Notes: generated by a model not told the origin, from the letters alone. A DNA stretch of 64,000 bases from an uncultured Clostridia bacterium (GCA_934132895.1 CAKPAG010000002.1:1-64000); one strand, 5' to 3'; shown: positions 36,176 to 46,221, numbered from the stretch's first letter. A program made the numbers and translations.

Positions 36176-36796
36176 TTATATTCTCTTACCAAGAGAGGCT
36201 TCCTTTATCTTTTCAATAATTTCGTTATTTATTTTTTCTTCTGAGTTTAATTCAAACATATTTTTAAATATACTAATTGCTTCCCTTGTTTTTTCTCCAT
36301 ACATACCATCTATTTTAACCTTTGGTATTCCTTTATAAAAATTTGATGCTTTGTTTATATTTTCTTGAATTTCTTCTACTAAATTTGGAGTTAAAGTAAC
36401 TTCTAAATTTTCGCCATTTCTGGTACTTAAATTACTTTTTCTTTCTAGTTCATTTTCTTTTTTTACATTTGATTTCATTGCACTTTTTTTACTATGTATT
36501 AATTGTAACTTATTCCAAGTAACTGTATCTACTATTCCAGTATCATATATTCCCATTAATTCTTGAAATCTTTTTACCGATTCAAATGTATTTTTTCCAT
36601 AACATCCATCTTCATCTAATTCTTTTATTGAAGGATAAAATTCAACTATATCATTTAACATTTCCTGCAATCTTTTAACTTTATCTCCCTTATCATTTTC
36701 TTTTAACTTAAAATTTCTTTTATTTGAAATAGTATTTGTATTTCTGCACATAGCTTGTTTCATAGACAAATTAACTCTTCTTTTTCTTTTAAACAT
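36176..36796 (-). CDS. Protein with two peptidoglycan-binding domains
   Basis: A 206-residue protein with two PG_binding_1 repeats: the first about residues 35-95 (GDKVKRLQEMLN ... GCYGKNTFESVKRFQELMGI) and the second about 130-190 (NLVEEIQENINKA ... DGMYGEKTREAISIFKNMF). These three-helix units bind cell-wall peptidoglycan and in clostridia occur in spore cortex and lytic enzymes. There is no catalytic domain and no obvious signal peptide; the N-terminus is very basic (MFKRKRRVN). ATG 36796 is chosen over a longer form as AAGGAG lies 8 nt before it. Confidence 0.8.
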   Translation of the reverse strand: MFKRKRRVNLSMKQAMCRNTNTISNKRNFKLKENDKGDKVKRLQEMLNDIVEFYPSIKELDEDGCYGKNTFESVKRFQELMGIYDTGIVDTVTWNKLQLIHSKKSAMKSNVKKENELERKSNLSTRNGENLEVTLTPNLVEEIQENINKASNFYKGIPKVKIDGMYGEKTREAISIFKNMFELNSEEKINNEIIEKIKEASLGKRI

Positions 36797-36919
36797 ATAT
36801 ATAACTCCTTTATTAATTCTATAGCTAATTATTATCAAAATCACATTAAATTTTAATAATATGTACTAATATATAATACGAAATTAATCATAGTTTATGA
36901 ATGTTTAAATTATATTTTG

Positions 36920-36948
36920 TTGAAATTTTTTCTTTCTCGTTATATAAT
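36920..36948 (+). promoter_or_regulatory. Sigma-A promoter of the lipid kinase gene
   Basis: TTGAAA (36920-36925), 17-bp spacer, TATAAT (36943-36948), 20 bp before the ATG. Confidence 0.75.
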
Positions 36949-36968
36949 ATGTGATAAGGTGATTAATA

Positions 36969-37859
36969 ATGAAACACGTTATACTTGCTAACCCAGTTTC
37001 TGGTAATAGAAAAGGAAAAAGACACGGAATTGCTGTACAAAAAATTCTTAAAAAAAATGGTATTAATTCAGAGCTTATCTTATCTGAATATCCAGGACAT
37101 CTAACAAATATTGCTAAAGAATTTTCTGAAAAAGAAAATTGTAGATTTTATGTAATTGGCGGCGATGGAACTCTTAATGAAGTTGTTACAGGAATGCTTG
37201 GTACAGATTCTGAAATAGTAGTTATTCCTTCAGGTACAGGTAATGATTTTATAAAAAACGTATCAAAATATATGAGTTTAAGAAAAATAGTAAATCTTTC
37301 TATAAACGCTAAATCTAAAAAAGTAGACATTATTAAAATCAATAACAATAAATACTGTGTTAACGTCTTAAATGCCGGATTTGATGCAATGGTTGCTAAA
37401 AACGTAGATTTATTTAGAAAAGTTCCTTTCTTATCTGGAAAAGGAAAATATAATTTATCTATTTTCTATACTTTAATGCAAAACAAAAACTTTAAGTTTA
37501 AAATAAGATGTGATAATGATAATATCTTAAAGGGAATGTTTACTTTAATAGCTATATGTAATGGAAAATTCTATGGTGGCGGCGTTTCTCCTTGTAAGGA
37601 AGCAGATATATCTGACGGCTTGCTTAATGCTTGTATTATTGACTCTACTAGAGTAAGACAAAAGATTGTACTACTACCAAAATACAAAAAAGGTGAACAT
37701 TATGGCCTAAAGCAAGCACATATTGTATCCTCCAAGAGCTTTTCTATAGTATCTACTAAGAACTTTCCCGTTAGTATTGACGGAGAGATGATTTATACCA
37801 ATAGATTGAAAGCAACTATCTTAGAAAAGGCTATAAACGTTGTATTTATAGAAAAGTAG
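36969..37859 (+). CDS. Diacylglycerol kinase-family lipid kinase
   Basis: A 296-residue lipid kinase of the DagK/YegS group, which phosphorylates diacylglycerol or a related lipid. It starts with ILANPVSGNRKGKR, has the nucleotide motif VIGGDGTLNEVVTG near 58, VIPSGTGNDFIKN near 82 and the C-terminal GGGVSPCKEADISDGLL with acidic metal residues. Length is typical. The leader is very short and the SD (AAGGTG) is close to the start. Convergent with the rod-shape operon. Symbol dgkB or yegS would both be plausible; substrate not shown. Confidence 0.9.
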   Translation: MKHVILANPVSGNRKGKRHGIAVQKILKKNGINSELILSEYPGHLTNIAKEFSEKENCRFYVIGGDGTLNEVVTGMLGTDSEIVVIPSGTGNDFIKNVSKYMSLRKIVNLSINAKSKKVDIIKINNNKYCVNVLNAGFDAMVAKNVDLFRKVPFLSGKGKYNLSIFYTLMQNKNFKFKIRCDNDNILKGMFTLIAICNGKFYGGGVSPCKEADISDGLLNACIIDSTRVRQKIVLLPKYKKGEHYGLKQAHIVSSKSFSIVSTKNFPVSIDGEMIYTNRLKATILEKAINVVFIEK

Positions 37860-37923
37860 AAAAAATGATAATAATTAATAATTAGAATTAAAATAATATA
37901 AGGTAATATAAATAATAAAAAAT

Positions 37924-37962
37924 AAAATGGATTATATAACTTTAAAGCTAAAAATCCATTTT
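37924..37962. terminator. Terminator of the rod-shape operon
   Basis: AAAATGGATT (37924-37933) and AATCCATTTT (37953-37962), T-rich on both sides, between the convergent lipid kinase and mrdA genes. Confidence 0.85.
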
Positions 37963-37970
37963 ATTTTTTA

Positions 37971-40088
37971 TTAAAATTGAATGTTATTTTCTACTACGTT
38001 TTGTACTTTATCATTTGATTTATCTTCAGTAGAAATTTTGAAATATTCTTCCATTATTGGTCTTACAACATGAGCTGTATATGTTCCTTCTCCACCGCCT
38101 TCAATTATTGCAACTACTGCAATTTTAGGTTTATCGTACGGAGCAAATCCAACAAATATACCGTTATTTTGTTTACCAGCAACTTGGGATGTACCTGTTT
38201 TACCGGCTACTTGAATATTACTATTTCTAAATATAATACTTGCTGTACCACCTACTTCATTTGTAACAGATAGCATTCCTTTTTTTACAGCATCTACATA
38301 TGCTTTTTCAAGTCCTACATCTTTACTTTCAAAATTAGTTTCAGTAAATGAGTTTGAATAATTCTCTATTTCATTTAAAGATATCTGCTCATTCATATCA
38401 GATGAAGTTACACTTTTAATAATAGAAACCTTATTTAATCTACCACCATTAGCTATTGTAGATATATAATTTGCAAGCTGAACTGGAGTATATAAATTAG
38501 ATGATTGACCAATAGATGCATTTAATGTATCACCTAAATACCATTCTTTTTCATTTTCTCCTGCAATTTTTCCAGTAGATTCACCATATAGCTCTATTCC
38601 TGTTTTTTGTCCGAGACCAAAAAGTTTTGTAGTTTTTACAATTTCATCTATTCCTATTCTTCTTCCAACTTCATAGAAATAACAGTTGCATGAGCCTTTA
38701 ATTGCTCCTTCTAAATTAACATATCCATGAGTTGTATGATATTGAGAATATATCCAACACTTTGGCTTATGTCCATATGGATAAATTCCTGGGTCTAATA
38801 TTTTTTCATCTAAAGTTATTTTTCCAGCTTTTAAACCTGCTATTCCTACTAGCATTTTATATGTTGAACCGGGTGAATAAGTTCCAGAAATTGCTCTATT
38901 ATACATTGGTTTTAAAGGGTCGTTAAAAAGTGAACTTAACCTTTCTTTTGATATTCCAGACACCATATCATTTATATTATATGTTGGATAATTTGCCATA
39001 GCTAATGTCTCTCCACTTTCAACATCAAGTACTACAACACTACCAGCGGAAGCTTCTGATATTTTTTTACCAAGTAAAGTTCCATCTTTTAAGCCATTAA
39101 TTACACTTACTAAAGATTCCTCTGCTGTCTTTTGAAGCCTATAATCAATTGTTAAAGAAATACTATTTCCAGACACTGGTTCTTCAGCTACAGTCTCAGA
39201 AGAAACATTTCCCTTAGAGTCAGTTTCTGCTTTTATAACGCCATCTTTTCCTTTCAAGTATTTTTCAAAGGCTTGTTCAATTCCTGCCTTTCCTATAATA
39301 CTGTTTATATTATATCCCTCATCTTTTTTAGTTTTGTATTCTTTGTCACTTATTTTACTAACATACCCAATTACATGAGCTGCAAATTCTCCATTAGGGT
39401 AATATCTTTTTGGAACCGAAATAACATTTACGCCATACAATTCTGATTTTTTTTCTTCAATTTGAGCCACCGATTTTTCAGATATATCTTTAGCAACTAA
39501 AGCAGCATTAAATAACGAATAACCATTTAGATTTCCTTCATATTTTATCATTATCATTCTAATTTGATTTTTTCTATCTACAGCATAATCTGCAAGGTCA
39601 TATTTTTGTATAAATGTATCTATCGTTTCATCAAATGTAGAATCTTCTTTTAAATTCATTTCCTTTTTCCATTTTTTAGCCTCTTCTTCTGTTTCAAAAT
39701 TAAATGAATCTAAAGTATCATTTACAGGGAAAGTTGAATATATATTATCACCGTTTGAAAGTAAAATATTAATAAGTTTTGCTATTGCCTCATTTTGTTC
39801 CTTTGCACTTACTTTTACTTTGTATAAGTCTACGTCAAATGAAAGTTTATTACTTGCAAGAACAACTCCATTTCTATCTGTTATTTCTCCACGTGAAGCA
39901 ACTTGCGTTTCTTTTCTTAACATTCTTTTTTCTGATTTTTCTCTATACTCATCTCCATGTAATATTTGTAGGTTAAAAAGTTGAATTATAAAAATAACAG
40001 ATATTATACCTATTATTATATTTAATATTAATATCCTATTTTCCAAAAAAGCTGAAACTTTTTCTAATATTTTCTTCAATCTTTTCAC
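37971..40088 (-). CDS. mrdA: Penicillin-binding protein 2 (MrdA)
   Basis: A 705-residue class B transpeptidase that cross-links peptidoglycan during cell elongation. It has one N-terminal membrane helix (about 19-38), the dimerisation domain and the transpeptidase domain with the catalytic SxxK in SPGSTYKMLVG near 404, the SxN motif in GSCNCYFYEVG near 460 and KTGTSQVAG near 630. The gene is the last of the mreBCD operon and its place fits a role in rod-shape synthesis with MreB and RodA. It ends with a Asn-rich tail and the operon terminator. Confidence 0.96.
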   Translation of the reverse strand: MKRLKKILEKVSAFLENRILILNIIIGIISVIFIIQLFNLQILHGDEYREKSEKRMLRKETQVASRGEITDRNGVVLASNKLSFDVDLYKVKVSAKEQNEAIAKLINILLSNGDNIYSTFPVNDTLDSFNFETEEEAKKWKKEMNLKEDSTFDETIDTFIQKYDLADYAVDRKNQIRMIMIKYEGNLNGYSLFNAALVAKDISEKSVAQIEEKKSELYGVNVISVPKRYYPNGEFAAHVIGYVSKISDKEYKTKKDEGYNINSIIGKAGIEQAFEKYLKGKDGVIKAETDSKGNVSSETVAEEPVSGNSISLTIDYRLQKTAEESLVSVINGLKDGTLLGKKISEASAGSVVVLDVESGETLAMANYPTYNINDMVSGISKERLSSLFNDPLKPMYNRAISGTYSPGSTYKMLVGIAGLKAGKITLDEKILDPGIYPYGHKPKCWIYSQYHTTHGYVNLEGAIKGSCNCYFYEVGRRIGIDEIVKTTKLFGLGQKTGIELYGESTGKIAGENEKEWYLGDTLNASIGQSSNLYTPVQLANYISTIANGGRLNKVSIIKSVTSSDMNEQISLNEIENYSNSFTETNFESKDVGLEKAYVDAVKKGMLSVTNEVGGTASIIFRNSNIQVAGKTGTSQVAGKQNNGIFVGFAPYDKPKIAVVAIIEGGGEGTYTAHVVRPIMEEYFKISTEDKSNDKVQNVVENNIQF

Positions 40089-40105
40089 CTACCTTATATT
40101 ATAAT

Positions 40106-40630
40106 CTAAATTGCACTATCTCTTCTTAAATTACTCTCAAATTTTTCCATTATCTTGTATATTATACCGTAAACAATTACTACAATAGTAACGTTTAATA
40201 TAGAACTTACAATAACTTGCTTTAGTAAATAAAAGAAACTACTGTAAACGCCTGTTAAAATTAAATACTCAATATACTGTATTAGTTCAAAAACAAATGT
40301 AAAAATTAATGTAACATATATAAGAGATAACTTATTTTCTTTTCTGTAATTTGTATTTATTATACCAGTTATTGCACCAGTTATCGTATACGCAATTGTA
40401 AACATACCTGTGGTACTACCAAATACAAAATCAGTTATAACCCCAATTATAAATGCAAAAATTGTACCTGTATATACTCCATACCATAGACTTACAACAA
40501 TTACCGTAATAAGTATAAGGTTTGGTTTTACTCCAAATAATGTTTTGGTATCAACTACAAAAAGTTGAAGAAAGTATACAAGCACAATAAAAAGAATTAT
40601 ATATACAAAAGTCAATGTTTTCTTTGCCAT
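40106..40630 (-). CDS. mreD: Rod shape-determining protein MreD
   Basis: A 174-residue integral membrane protein with five to six predicted helices. The central GVYTGTIFAFIIGVITDFVF segment near 50 is characteristic of the MreD family. MreD links MreC and the peptidoglycan machinery. Low sequence conservation makes synteny the main evidence: it lies between mreC and mrdA, with short gaps. Confidence 0.92.
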   Translation of the reverse strand: MAKKTLTFVYIILFIVLVYFLQLFVVDTKTLFGVKPNLILITVIVVSLWYGVYTGTIFAFIIGVITDFVFGSTTGMFTIAYTITGAITGIINTNYRKENKLSLIYVTLIFTFVFELIQYIEYLILTGVYSSFFYLLKQVIVSSILNVTIVVIVYGIIYKIMEKFESNLRRDSAI

Positions 40631-40645
40631 ATCTTAAATTCCTTT

Positions 40646-41497
40646 CTAATTAATGATAATTCCGACCTCAGATATAGTTCGTATATTAACATTAGGTTCA
40701 ACAATAGCATATCTATTTGTATCGTTTTTATTATTTACGACTTCAATTACTTTTCCTACGGGTATTGCGTTAGGATATGTAGAACCCAATCCAGATGTAT
40801 ATAACATATCTGATATTGAAATTTCTGCATCAATTGGAATAAATGTAAGTTTTAATCTATTATTAGATTTTAAGCTTAAATCTCCTTGCAAAATTGCCGG
40901 TTCATTAATAGTACTAATATTAACGCTTACTGATGAAGATGGATCTAAAATTGTAGTTACTGTACATCTTTCTTCACTTACTTCAGATACATATCCCACT
41001 AGCCCCTCTTCATGAACAACAGCTTGATTTAAAGCTACTCCATCATTTGAACCTATATTAACTGCAAATGTTTGAGTCCAATTATCATGTTCTCTATATA
41101 TTACATTGCCAAGTTTTATGTTAAAGTGTTGAAATTTGTTATTTATTTTAAGCATGTTTTTTAATGATTCATTTTCTTTTAAAATTCTTTCTGATTCTAA
41201 CACCTTGTATTCTAAATCTTTTTTCTCACTTTCTAATTTTTCTTTTTCTTCATTTATTTTTTTCTCATTTGCAAAGTGAGAAGAAATTCCATGAGTAAAA
41301 TCAGAAGCTGCATCAAATACAATGTCTATTGGTTTAGTAACAATTCCAGATATAGTTTTAATTACTGAATTATTACTATTTTTAAATATTAAGCTCGCTA
41401 TAACAATTACAACTATACATATAACTGCTACAAATATAATTTTTTTAAATTTATCTTTTTTTCTAACATCTAATCCATAGTTGTAACTATACTTCAC
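40646..41497 (-). CDS. mreC: Rod shape-determining protein MreC
   Basis: A 283-residue protein with an N-terminal membrane helix (about 17-36), a coiled coil (about 73-113, many Lys/Glu) and the external beta-barrel domain with GNVIYREHDNWTQTFAVNIG near 130 and GLVGYVSEV near 168. It scaffolds elongasome enzymes. Located between mreB and mreD in the same operon. Confidence 0.95.
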   Translation of the reverse strand: MKYSYNYGLDVRKKDKFKKIIFVAVICIVVIVIASLIFKNSNNSVIKTISGIVTKPIDIVFDAASDFTHGISSHFANEKKINEEKEKLESEKKDLEYKVLESERILKENESLKNMLKINNKFQHFNIKLGNVIYREHDNWTQTFAVNIGSNDGVALNQAVVHEEGLVGYVSEVSEERCTVTTILDPSSSVSVNISTINEPAILQGDLSLKSNNRLKLTFIPIDAEISISDMLYTSGLGSTYPNAIPVGKVIEVVNNKNDTNRYAIVEPNVNIRTISEVGIIIN

Positions 41498-41515
41498 TTA
41501 AAAATTCACCTCTTT

Positions 41516-42532
41516 TTATCTCTTTCTTGCAAGAGTTGTTTTCTTCAATATTTCTATACTATCAAGAGCCATTCCTAAACCTTTTAATACACAGCATTCA
41601 GGATTTTCTGCTAAAAATACTGGCATTCCTGTATTTTCTGATATAAACCTATCTAAATTTTTAACTTGAGAGCATCCTCCTGATAGTACAATTCCTCTTT
41701 CCATAATATCTGCTGCTATTTCTGGAGGAGTTTCCTCTAATGTTAATTTTACTACTCTTAAAATTTCATTTAAAGAATCACTCATAGCTTGATTTATATC
41801 TTCTGTTGTTACAGTAATTGTTTCTGGCAAGCCTGTTGTCAAATTTCTGCCCTTAATGCTCATTTTTTCCTCTGTCATTGCAGCAGTTGCAGCACCAATT
41901 TGTTTTTTTACTTCCTCGGCTTCTCCCTCACCAATTAACACATTAAATTTTTGTTTTATATATTCTATAATATCTCTATCAAGTTTATCTCCAGCAACTT
42001 TTATAGAATTAGTAACTACTATGCCTCCTAAAGAAAGTACAGCCATTTCACTTGTTCCGCCACCAATATCTATTATCATTGAACCTTCAGGTTGTTCAAC
42101 TTTTATTCTTGCACCAATTGCAGCAGCCATAGCTTCTTCCATTAAAAATACATCTTTTGCTCCTGCTTTATATGCGACACCTTGAACAGCTCTTTCTTCA
42201 ACATCAGTTATACCTGCTGGTATAGAAACCACAAGACGTGGTTTAGAAAAAAGGCTTTTTGGAACTACACGAGATATCAAACTTTGTATAAGCATTCTTG
42301 TACCATCAAAGTCAGCAATCACACCATCTTTCAAAGGTTTTACAGCAACTATATTATCTGGAGTTCTTCCAACCATTTCTTTGGCTTGATTTCCAACTGC
42401 AAGTATTTCACCTGTTATCTTATTTATAGCGACAACAGATGGCTCTGAAAGTACCATTCCTTTTCCTTTAACGTGAATTCTAATATTTGATGTTCCTAAA
42501 TCTATTCCAATGTCTTTTGATATTATTCCCAT
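41516..42532 (-). CDS. mreB: Rod shape-determining protein MreB
   Basis: A 338-residue bacterial actin. The nucleotide motifs are clear: IGIDLGTSNIRIHVKGKGMV at the start (phosphate 1), DIGGGTSEMAVLSLGGIVV near 157 (phosphate 2), ERGIVLSGGCSQVKNL near 277 (adenosine), and the MreB-specific VKPLKDGVIADFDGTRML near 64. It organises cell-wall synthesis along the long axis. It directly follows radC and begins the mreBCD-mrdA part of the operon. Confidence 0.97.
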   Translation of the reverse strand: MGIISKDIGIDLGTSNIRIHVKGKGMVLSEPSVVAINKITGEILAVGNQAKEMVGRTPDNIVAVKPLKDGVIADFDGTRMLIQSLISRVVPKSLFSKPRLVVSIPAGITDVEERAVQGVAYKAGAKDVFLMEEAMAAAIGARIKVEQPEGSMIIDIGGGTSEMAVLSLGGIVVTNSIKVAGDKLDRDIIEYIKQKFNVLIGEGEAEEVKKQIGAATAAMTEEKMSIKGRNLTTGLPETITVTTEDINQAMSDSLNEILRVVKLTLEETPPEIAADIMERGIVLSGGCSQVKNLDRFISENTGMPVFLAENPECCVLKGLGMALDSIEILKKTTLARKR

Positions 42533-42566
42533 ATTTCTTCCACCTTTTCTATTTTTATTTTCTATT

Positions 42567-43268
42567 TTAAAAATATTTTTCTTCTTTTAAACTTATATAT
42601 TTATTATTAGCAATTATTATATGATCTAACAACTTAATATTAAATATTCTAGAATTTTCTTCAATTTTCTTTGTAAAAATTAAATCTTGTTTACTAGGAA
42701 TCAAACTTCCCGCAGGATGATTATGCGTAAGTATAATAGAATGAGCCATTTGTTTTATAGGTTCAGACAAAATTTCTTTTAATGAAATATTTATACTATC
42801 TGTTGCACCTATTGCATTAGTTATAATAGACAATACTTTGTTTTGCTTATTAAGTAAAATTGTTTTCATTATCTCTTGCTTTTCAAAAGCATATGAAGCT
42901 GATACCAAATTAAATATATCCGCTGGAGTTAAAATTTTTATTTTAGTTAAATCTTTTTCATAATCTTTAGCTATCCTTCTTGCTAGCTCTACTACAGCTT
43001 TTATTTCAATTGCTTTTACTCTTCCTATTCCTTCAAAAGCTTTTAATTCTTGAATTGACAGTTTACTTAAATACTCTAAATCACTCATTTCTAATCTCTT
43101 AGAATTATTTAATATATTTCTTGCAATATCAATACATGAAAATTTCTTTGTTCCTGTTTTTATTACTATAGCTAAAAGTTCAGAATTTGTTAAATTTGAC
43201 GAACCTACTAGTTCCAATTTTTCATAAGGTCTATCATTTAACGGTAAAGCTGTTACAATTTTAGCCAT
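42567..43268 (-). CDS. radC: RadC-family JAB/MPN+ protein
   Basis: A 233-residue RadC protein. The N-terminal helix-hairpin-helix region has ELLAIVIKTGTKK near 30 and FEGIGRVKAIEIKA near 74. The C-terminal MPN+ metal motif is HNHPAGSLIPSKQD near 181. RadC was once linked to DNA repair but its biochemical role is not settled. It overlaps the DUF4321 gene by 16 bp and lies upstream of mreB, a gene order common in clostridia. Confidence 0.95.
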   Translation of the reverse strand: MAKIVTALPLNDRPYEKLELVGSSNLTNSELLAIVIKTGTKKFSCIDIARNILNNSKRLEMSDLEYLSKLSIQELKAFEGIGRVKAIEIKAVVELARRIAKDYEKDLTKIKILTPADIFNLVSASYAFEKQEIMKTILLNKQNKVLSIITNAIGATDSINISLKEILSEPIKQMAHSIILTHNHPAGSLIPSKQDLIFTKKIEENSRIFNIKLLDHIIIANNKYISLKEEKYF

Positions 43269-43513
43269 CTAGTTAATTTTTGTGATATAAATGCAAATAG
43301 TAACATAAATATGACCCCACCAACACTTACTTTGCACCATATACCTAAAGTTAATTTTAAGAAGCTAAGATCCAATGTGATTGGATTTTGAAATCCTATT
43401 TCTCCACCTATTGCTAGCCATTTAAGATAGCTCACCTGACTAAAAGCCTCTCCAAATGCTACTCCTACTATCATACCTAAAATAGCACAAATAACAACAA
43501 TAACTTTTTTCAT
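43253..43513 (-). CDS. DUF4321 small membrane protein
   Basis: An 86-residue protein with two membrane helices (about residues 3-22 and 57-77), and the family-like segment FGEAFSQVSYLKWLAIGGEIG between them. The start ATG 43513 is set by a GGAGGT site 7 nt upstream; the longer reading from 43612 has no site. Genes of this family sit beside maf/radC/mreB in many clostridia, as here. Function unknown. The end overlaps the radC start, indicating coupling. Confidence 0.85.
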   Translation of the reverse strand: MKKVIVVICAILGMIVGVAFGEAFSQVSYLKWLAIGGEIGFQNPITLDLSFLKLTLGIWCKVSVGGVIFMLLFAFISQKLTRWLKL

Positions 43514-43702
43514 TATTTTACCTCCTATGAAAACTATTATGTATTTAAATCTAAAGAAAAAATACACAACAATTTGTGTATTTATTATATAACTTTTTTC
43601 CAAATATTTCAATATTATTTCAAAAATATGTTAAGAGAATTGTATTTTCTAATGTCAAGTTTTTGTATTCGTTAATTCTTTATCCTCTAACAAAATATTA
43701 TT

Positions 43703-44962
43703 TTAAAAATTTATTACTATTTTATTATTTAATATTTTAGAATCAAATCCATTTTCGACATTCCAATTGTTAAACTGCTTTAAATACTCATTTGACTTTT
43801 CACTATCATATTCGTTATATAGCATAACTTGCTTTTTATCAAAAATATATGTAGGTGTCATTTCTAATGATGTTATTTTCATATCTTTATTTACTTCTAT
43901 AGTAAAGATAAATCCCTCTTTAGCGACCGTATAATCTAGGTCTGTCATTAAATATCCCGTACTATAAATTATAGGTTTATCTTTATATTTAGTTATTGGA
44001 TAAACTCCTAAAGCGTGCGAACCGATAACCATATCTGCACCACTATCAATCGCTCCTTTAGCTATCTCACGCATTTGGTTTGTAACACCATATGTAGTAT
44101 CTCTTCCCCAATGAATATCTGCAATTACAACATCCGCAGCTTCTTTTGCCTCTTCTATATTCTTCTTTAAATTGTCTTTAGTGTATACACTAATTTCATT
44201 ATTTGTATAGTTTTTAGCTGTCCCAATTATTACAGAATTAGTTGAAACAATAGCAATCTTTTTACCATCTTTTTCAAAATATACTGGTGTATTTTCTCTA
44301 CCAGCCACAAATATATTTGAACTTTCTAAAGTACTAATTGTGCTTTTTAATACATCTGATGGAAAATCAATTATATGGTCAGACGCTATAGTTACAGCAT
44401 CTAAACCTAACGCTTCTAATGCACCAGTTATATTTTTTGTAACTATATACTTACTCTTAGGATTTTGTATAGCTTCTAGGTTGGTTATATTTGTGGAAAA
44501 ATTAGCATAAGTAAAATCCGATATTCTAGCCAAACTATATATTTCTTTTATTCCTTCGCTATAATTGTAATTTAAATTGCTTCCAACCTTTCCTCCCATC
44601 ATTATCTCACCTAGTATATTTAAAGATATACCTGATGTTTCTTTTTTTTCTTCAGATATATTAGCAAATACCTCTTTTTCTGTAGTTTCTTCATCTATAT
44701 TATTTTCATTACTTGTATTAGTAGATGAATTTTCTGCTTGCGCTTTAGCTACTTCATCATTACTTTGATTTTTTTCTTCACTATATACTATAGTAGATTT
44801 AGCTACTTTTTTTCTTAAAGCAGTAGCTGTAATCATTGACACTGTAAAAAAAACCACTGCAAAAGTAGCTACCAATATACAAGTATTTTTTATTGTAATA
44901 ATTTTCCTAAAATTAAATCTCCTTCTATTGAACATAACTCTACTTTTGTAAGAGTTCCCCAT
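43703..44962 (-). CDS. CapA-family (poly-gamma-glutamate/capsule) membrane-anchored protein
   Basis: A 419-residue protein. An N-terminal membrane helix (about 27-48) is followed by a low-complexity Ser/Asn/Glu linker (about 60-108) and a calcineurin-like CapA domain: LNILGEIMMGGKVG near 113, TYANFSTNITN near 147, DAVTIASDHIIDFP near 190, VVIADIHWGRDTTYG near 282 and GADMVIGSHALGVYPI near 307. The start at 44962 lies inside the end of mtaB (73-bp overlap) but has a good AAAGGAG site, whereas ATG 44935 lacks one. Its closest described relatives act in capsule or poly-glutamate export; no other such genes are nearby. Confidence 0.85.
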   Translation of the reverse strand: MGNSYKSRVMFNRRRFNFRKIITIKNTCILVATFAVVFFTVSMITATALRKKVAKSTIVYSEEKNQSNDEVAKAQAENSSTNTSNENNIDEETTEKEVFANISEEKKETSGISLNILGEIMMGGKVGSNLNYNYSEGIKEIYSLARISDFTYANFSTNITNLEAIQNPKSKYIVTKNITGALEALGLDAVTIASDHIIDFPSDVLKSTISTLESSNIFVAGRENTPVYFEKDGKKIAIVSTNSVIIGTAKNYTNNEISVYTKDNLKKNIEEAKEAADVVIADIHWGRDTTYGVTNQMREIAKGAIDSGADMVIGSHALGVYPITKYKDKPIIYSTGYLMTDLDYTVAKEGFIFTIEVNKDMKITSLEMTPTYIFDKKQVMLYNEYDSEKSNEYLKQFNNWNVENGFDSKILNNKIVINF

Positions 44963-46221
44963 AGAGCCTTATCTCCTTTTACTTTAACTTTTATATAATT
45001 AGATGTAAAGCCATAAAGATAACCATCTTTATATGACTCGAATATTACATTCATTTTTCTATTTAAGAATTTTTCCATATATTCTTTTTTGTTTTTACTA
45101 GCAAGCTCAATTAATTTTTCACTTCTTTTTATAGCAGTTTTACCATCTACTTGATTTTCCATAGTTGCTGCTCTTGTCCATTTTCTTTTTGAATACTTAA
45201 ATACATGCATTTCATAAAAGCCTATTTTTTTGGCCATCTCATATGTGTTTAAGAATTCTTCTTCAGTTTCCCCAGGAAATCCTACTATAACATCGCATGT
45301 AAAAGATACATCTTTCATTTTTTTCCTTATTTTTTCTATAGTTTCTAATACATAACTTGCATTATATTTTCTATTCATTCTTTTTAATACATTATCGTCT
45401 AAGCTTTGAACAGATAAATGAAAATGATGACATAATTTTTCAACATGTGCAAGTCTTTCAATAACTTCATCTGTTAAAACACGTGGTTCTATTGAGCCAA
45501 GCCTTATTCTGTCTAAACCTTCTATTTTATTTACTGCTTCTATAACATCAATAAGAGAAATGCTATCTTCTAAATCTTTTCCATATGATGCTATCTCTAT
45601 TCCCACTAAAACAACTTCTTTTACCTTAGACTTAACTAAATTTTCAACTTCTTGAGTTATATCCTCTATCTTTCTGCTTCTAACTCTTCCTCTTACATAG
45701 GGAATTATACAATACGAGCAAAAATTATTGCAACCGTCTTCTATTTTAACACTTTCACGTATATTTATTCCTTTGTTTAAGATTTTAGTATCAGCATATT
45801 TTTTTACTTTTGAAATATCAGATATATACTCTAATTTACCTTTTTTAGCAATATATTCTTCTACTATTTCTACTATTTTGTTTTTTTCCTCATTTCCAAT
45901 AATTATATCTACATTTTTTATATCAGTTTTATCTTTTATCTCTTGAGCATAACAACCAGCCAAGACAACAATTCCGCCTTGCCTTTTAGCTTTACTTAAT
46001 TGTTGTCTTGTTTTTCTTGTTGATAAATTTGTTACTGAACATGAGTTAATAACATATATATTTGCTATATCATTAAAATCTACTATATTATATCCATTTC
46101 TTTCAAAACTTTCGCGCATTAAATCTGTTTCATAAGAATTAACCTTACATCCTAAAGTACAAAAAGCAACGCTTAAGTTTTCTTTGGACAAATTAATATT
46201 TTTTTGTGTTTTATACTGCAT
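44890..46221 (-). CDS. mtaB: tRNA t6A37 methylthiotransferase MtaB
   Basis: A radical SAM enzyme that adds a methylthio group to t6A37 of ANN-decoding tRNAs. It has the N-terminal UPF0004 domain with CTLGCKVNSYETDLM near 22, SCSVTN, LAGCYAQE near 90, and the radical SAM cluster CNNFCSYCIIPYVRGRVRSR near 154, plus a C-terminal TRAM-like part. The 443-residue size is normal. It is the third tRNA-anticodon-loop modification gene in this window, with mnmA and trmL. The last 73 bp overlap the CapA gene. Confidence 0.96.
   Translation of the reverse strand: MQYKTQKNINLSKENLSVAFCTLGCKVNSYETDLMRESFERNGYNIVDFNDIANIYVINSCSVTNLSTRKTRQQLSKAKRQGGIVVLAGCYAQEIKDKTDIKNVDIIIGNEEKNKIVEIVEEYIAKKGKLEYISDISKVKKYADTKILNKGINIRESVKIEDGCNNFCSYCIIPYVRGRVRSRKIEDITQEVENLVKSKVKEVVLVGIEIASYGKDLEDSISLIDVIEAVNKIEGLDRIRLGSIEPRVLTDEVIERLAHVEKLCHHFHLSVQSLDDNVLKRMNRKYNASYVLETIEKIRKKMKDVSFTCDVIVGFPGETEEEFLNTYEMAKKIGFYEMHVFKYSKRKWTRAATMENQVDGKTAIKRSEKLIELASKNKKEYMEKFLNRKMNVIFESYKDGYLYGFTSNYIKVKVKGDKALWGTLTKVELCSIEGDLILGKLLQ

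Noticed and set aside
40565..42448. Long plus-strand ORFs across the mre genes
   Set aside because: They are antisense shadows of mreB, mreC and mreD, rich in Cys, Tyr and Ser, with no ribosome sites.
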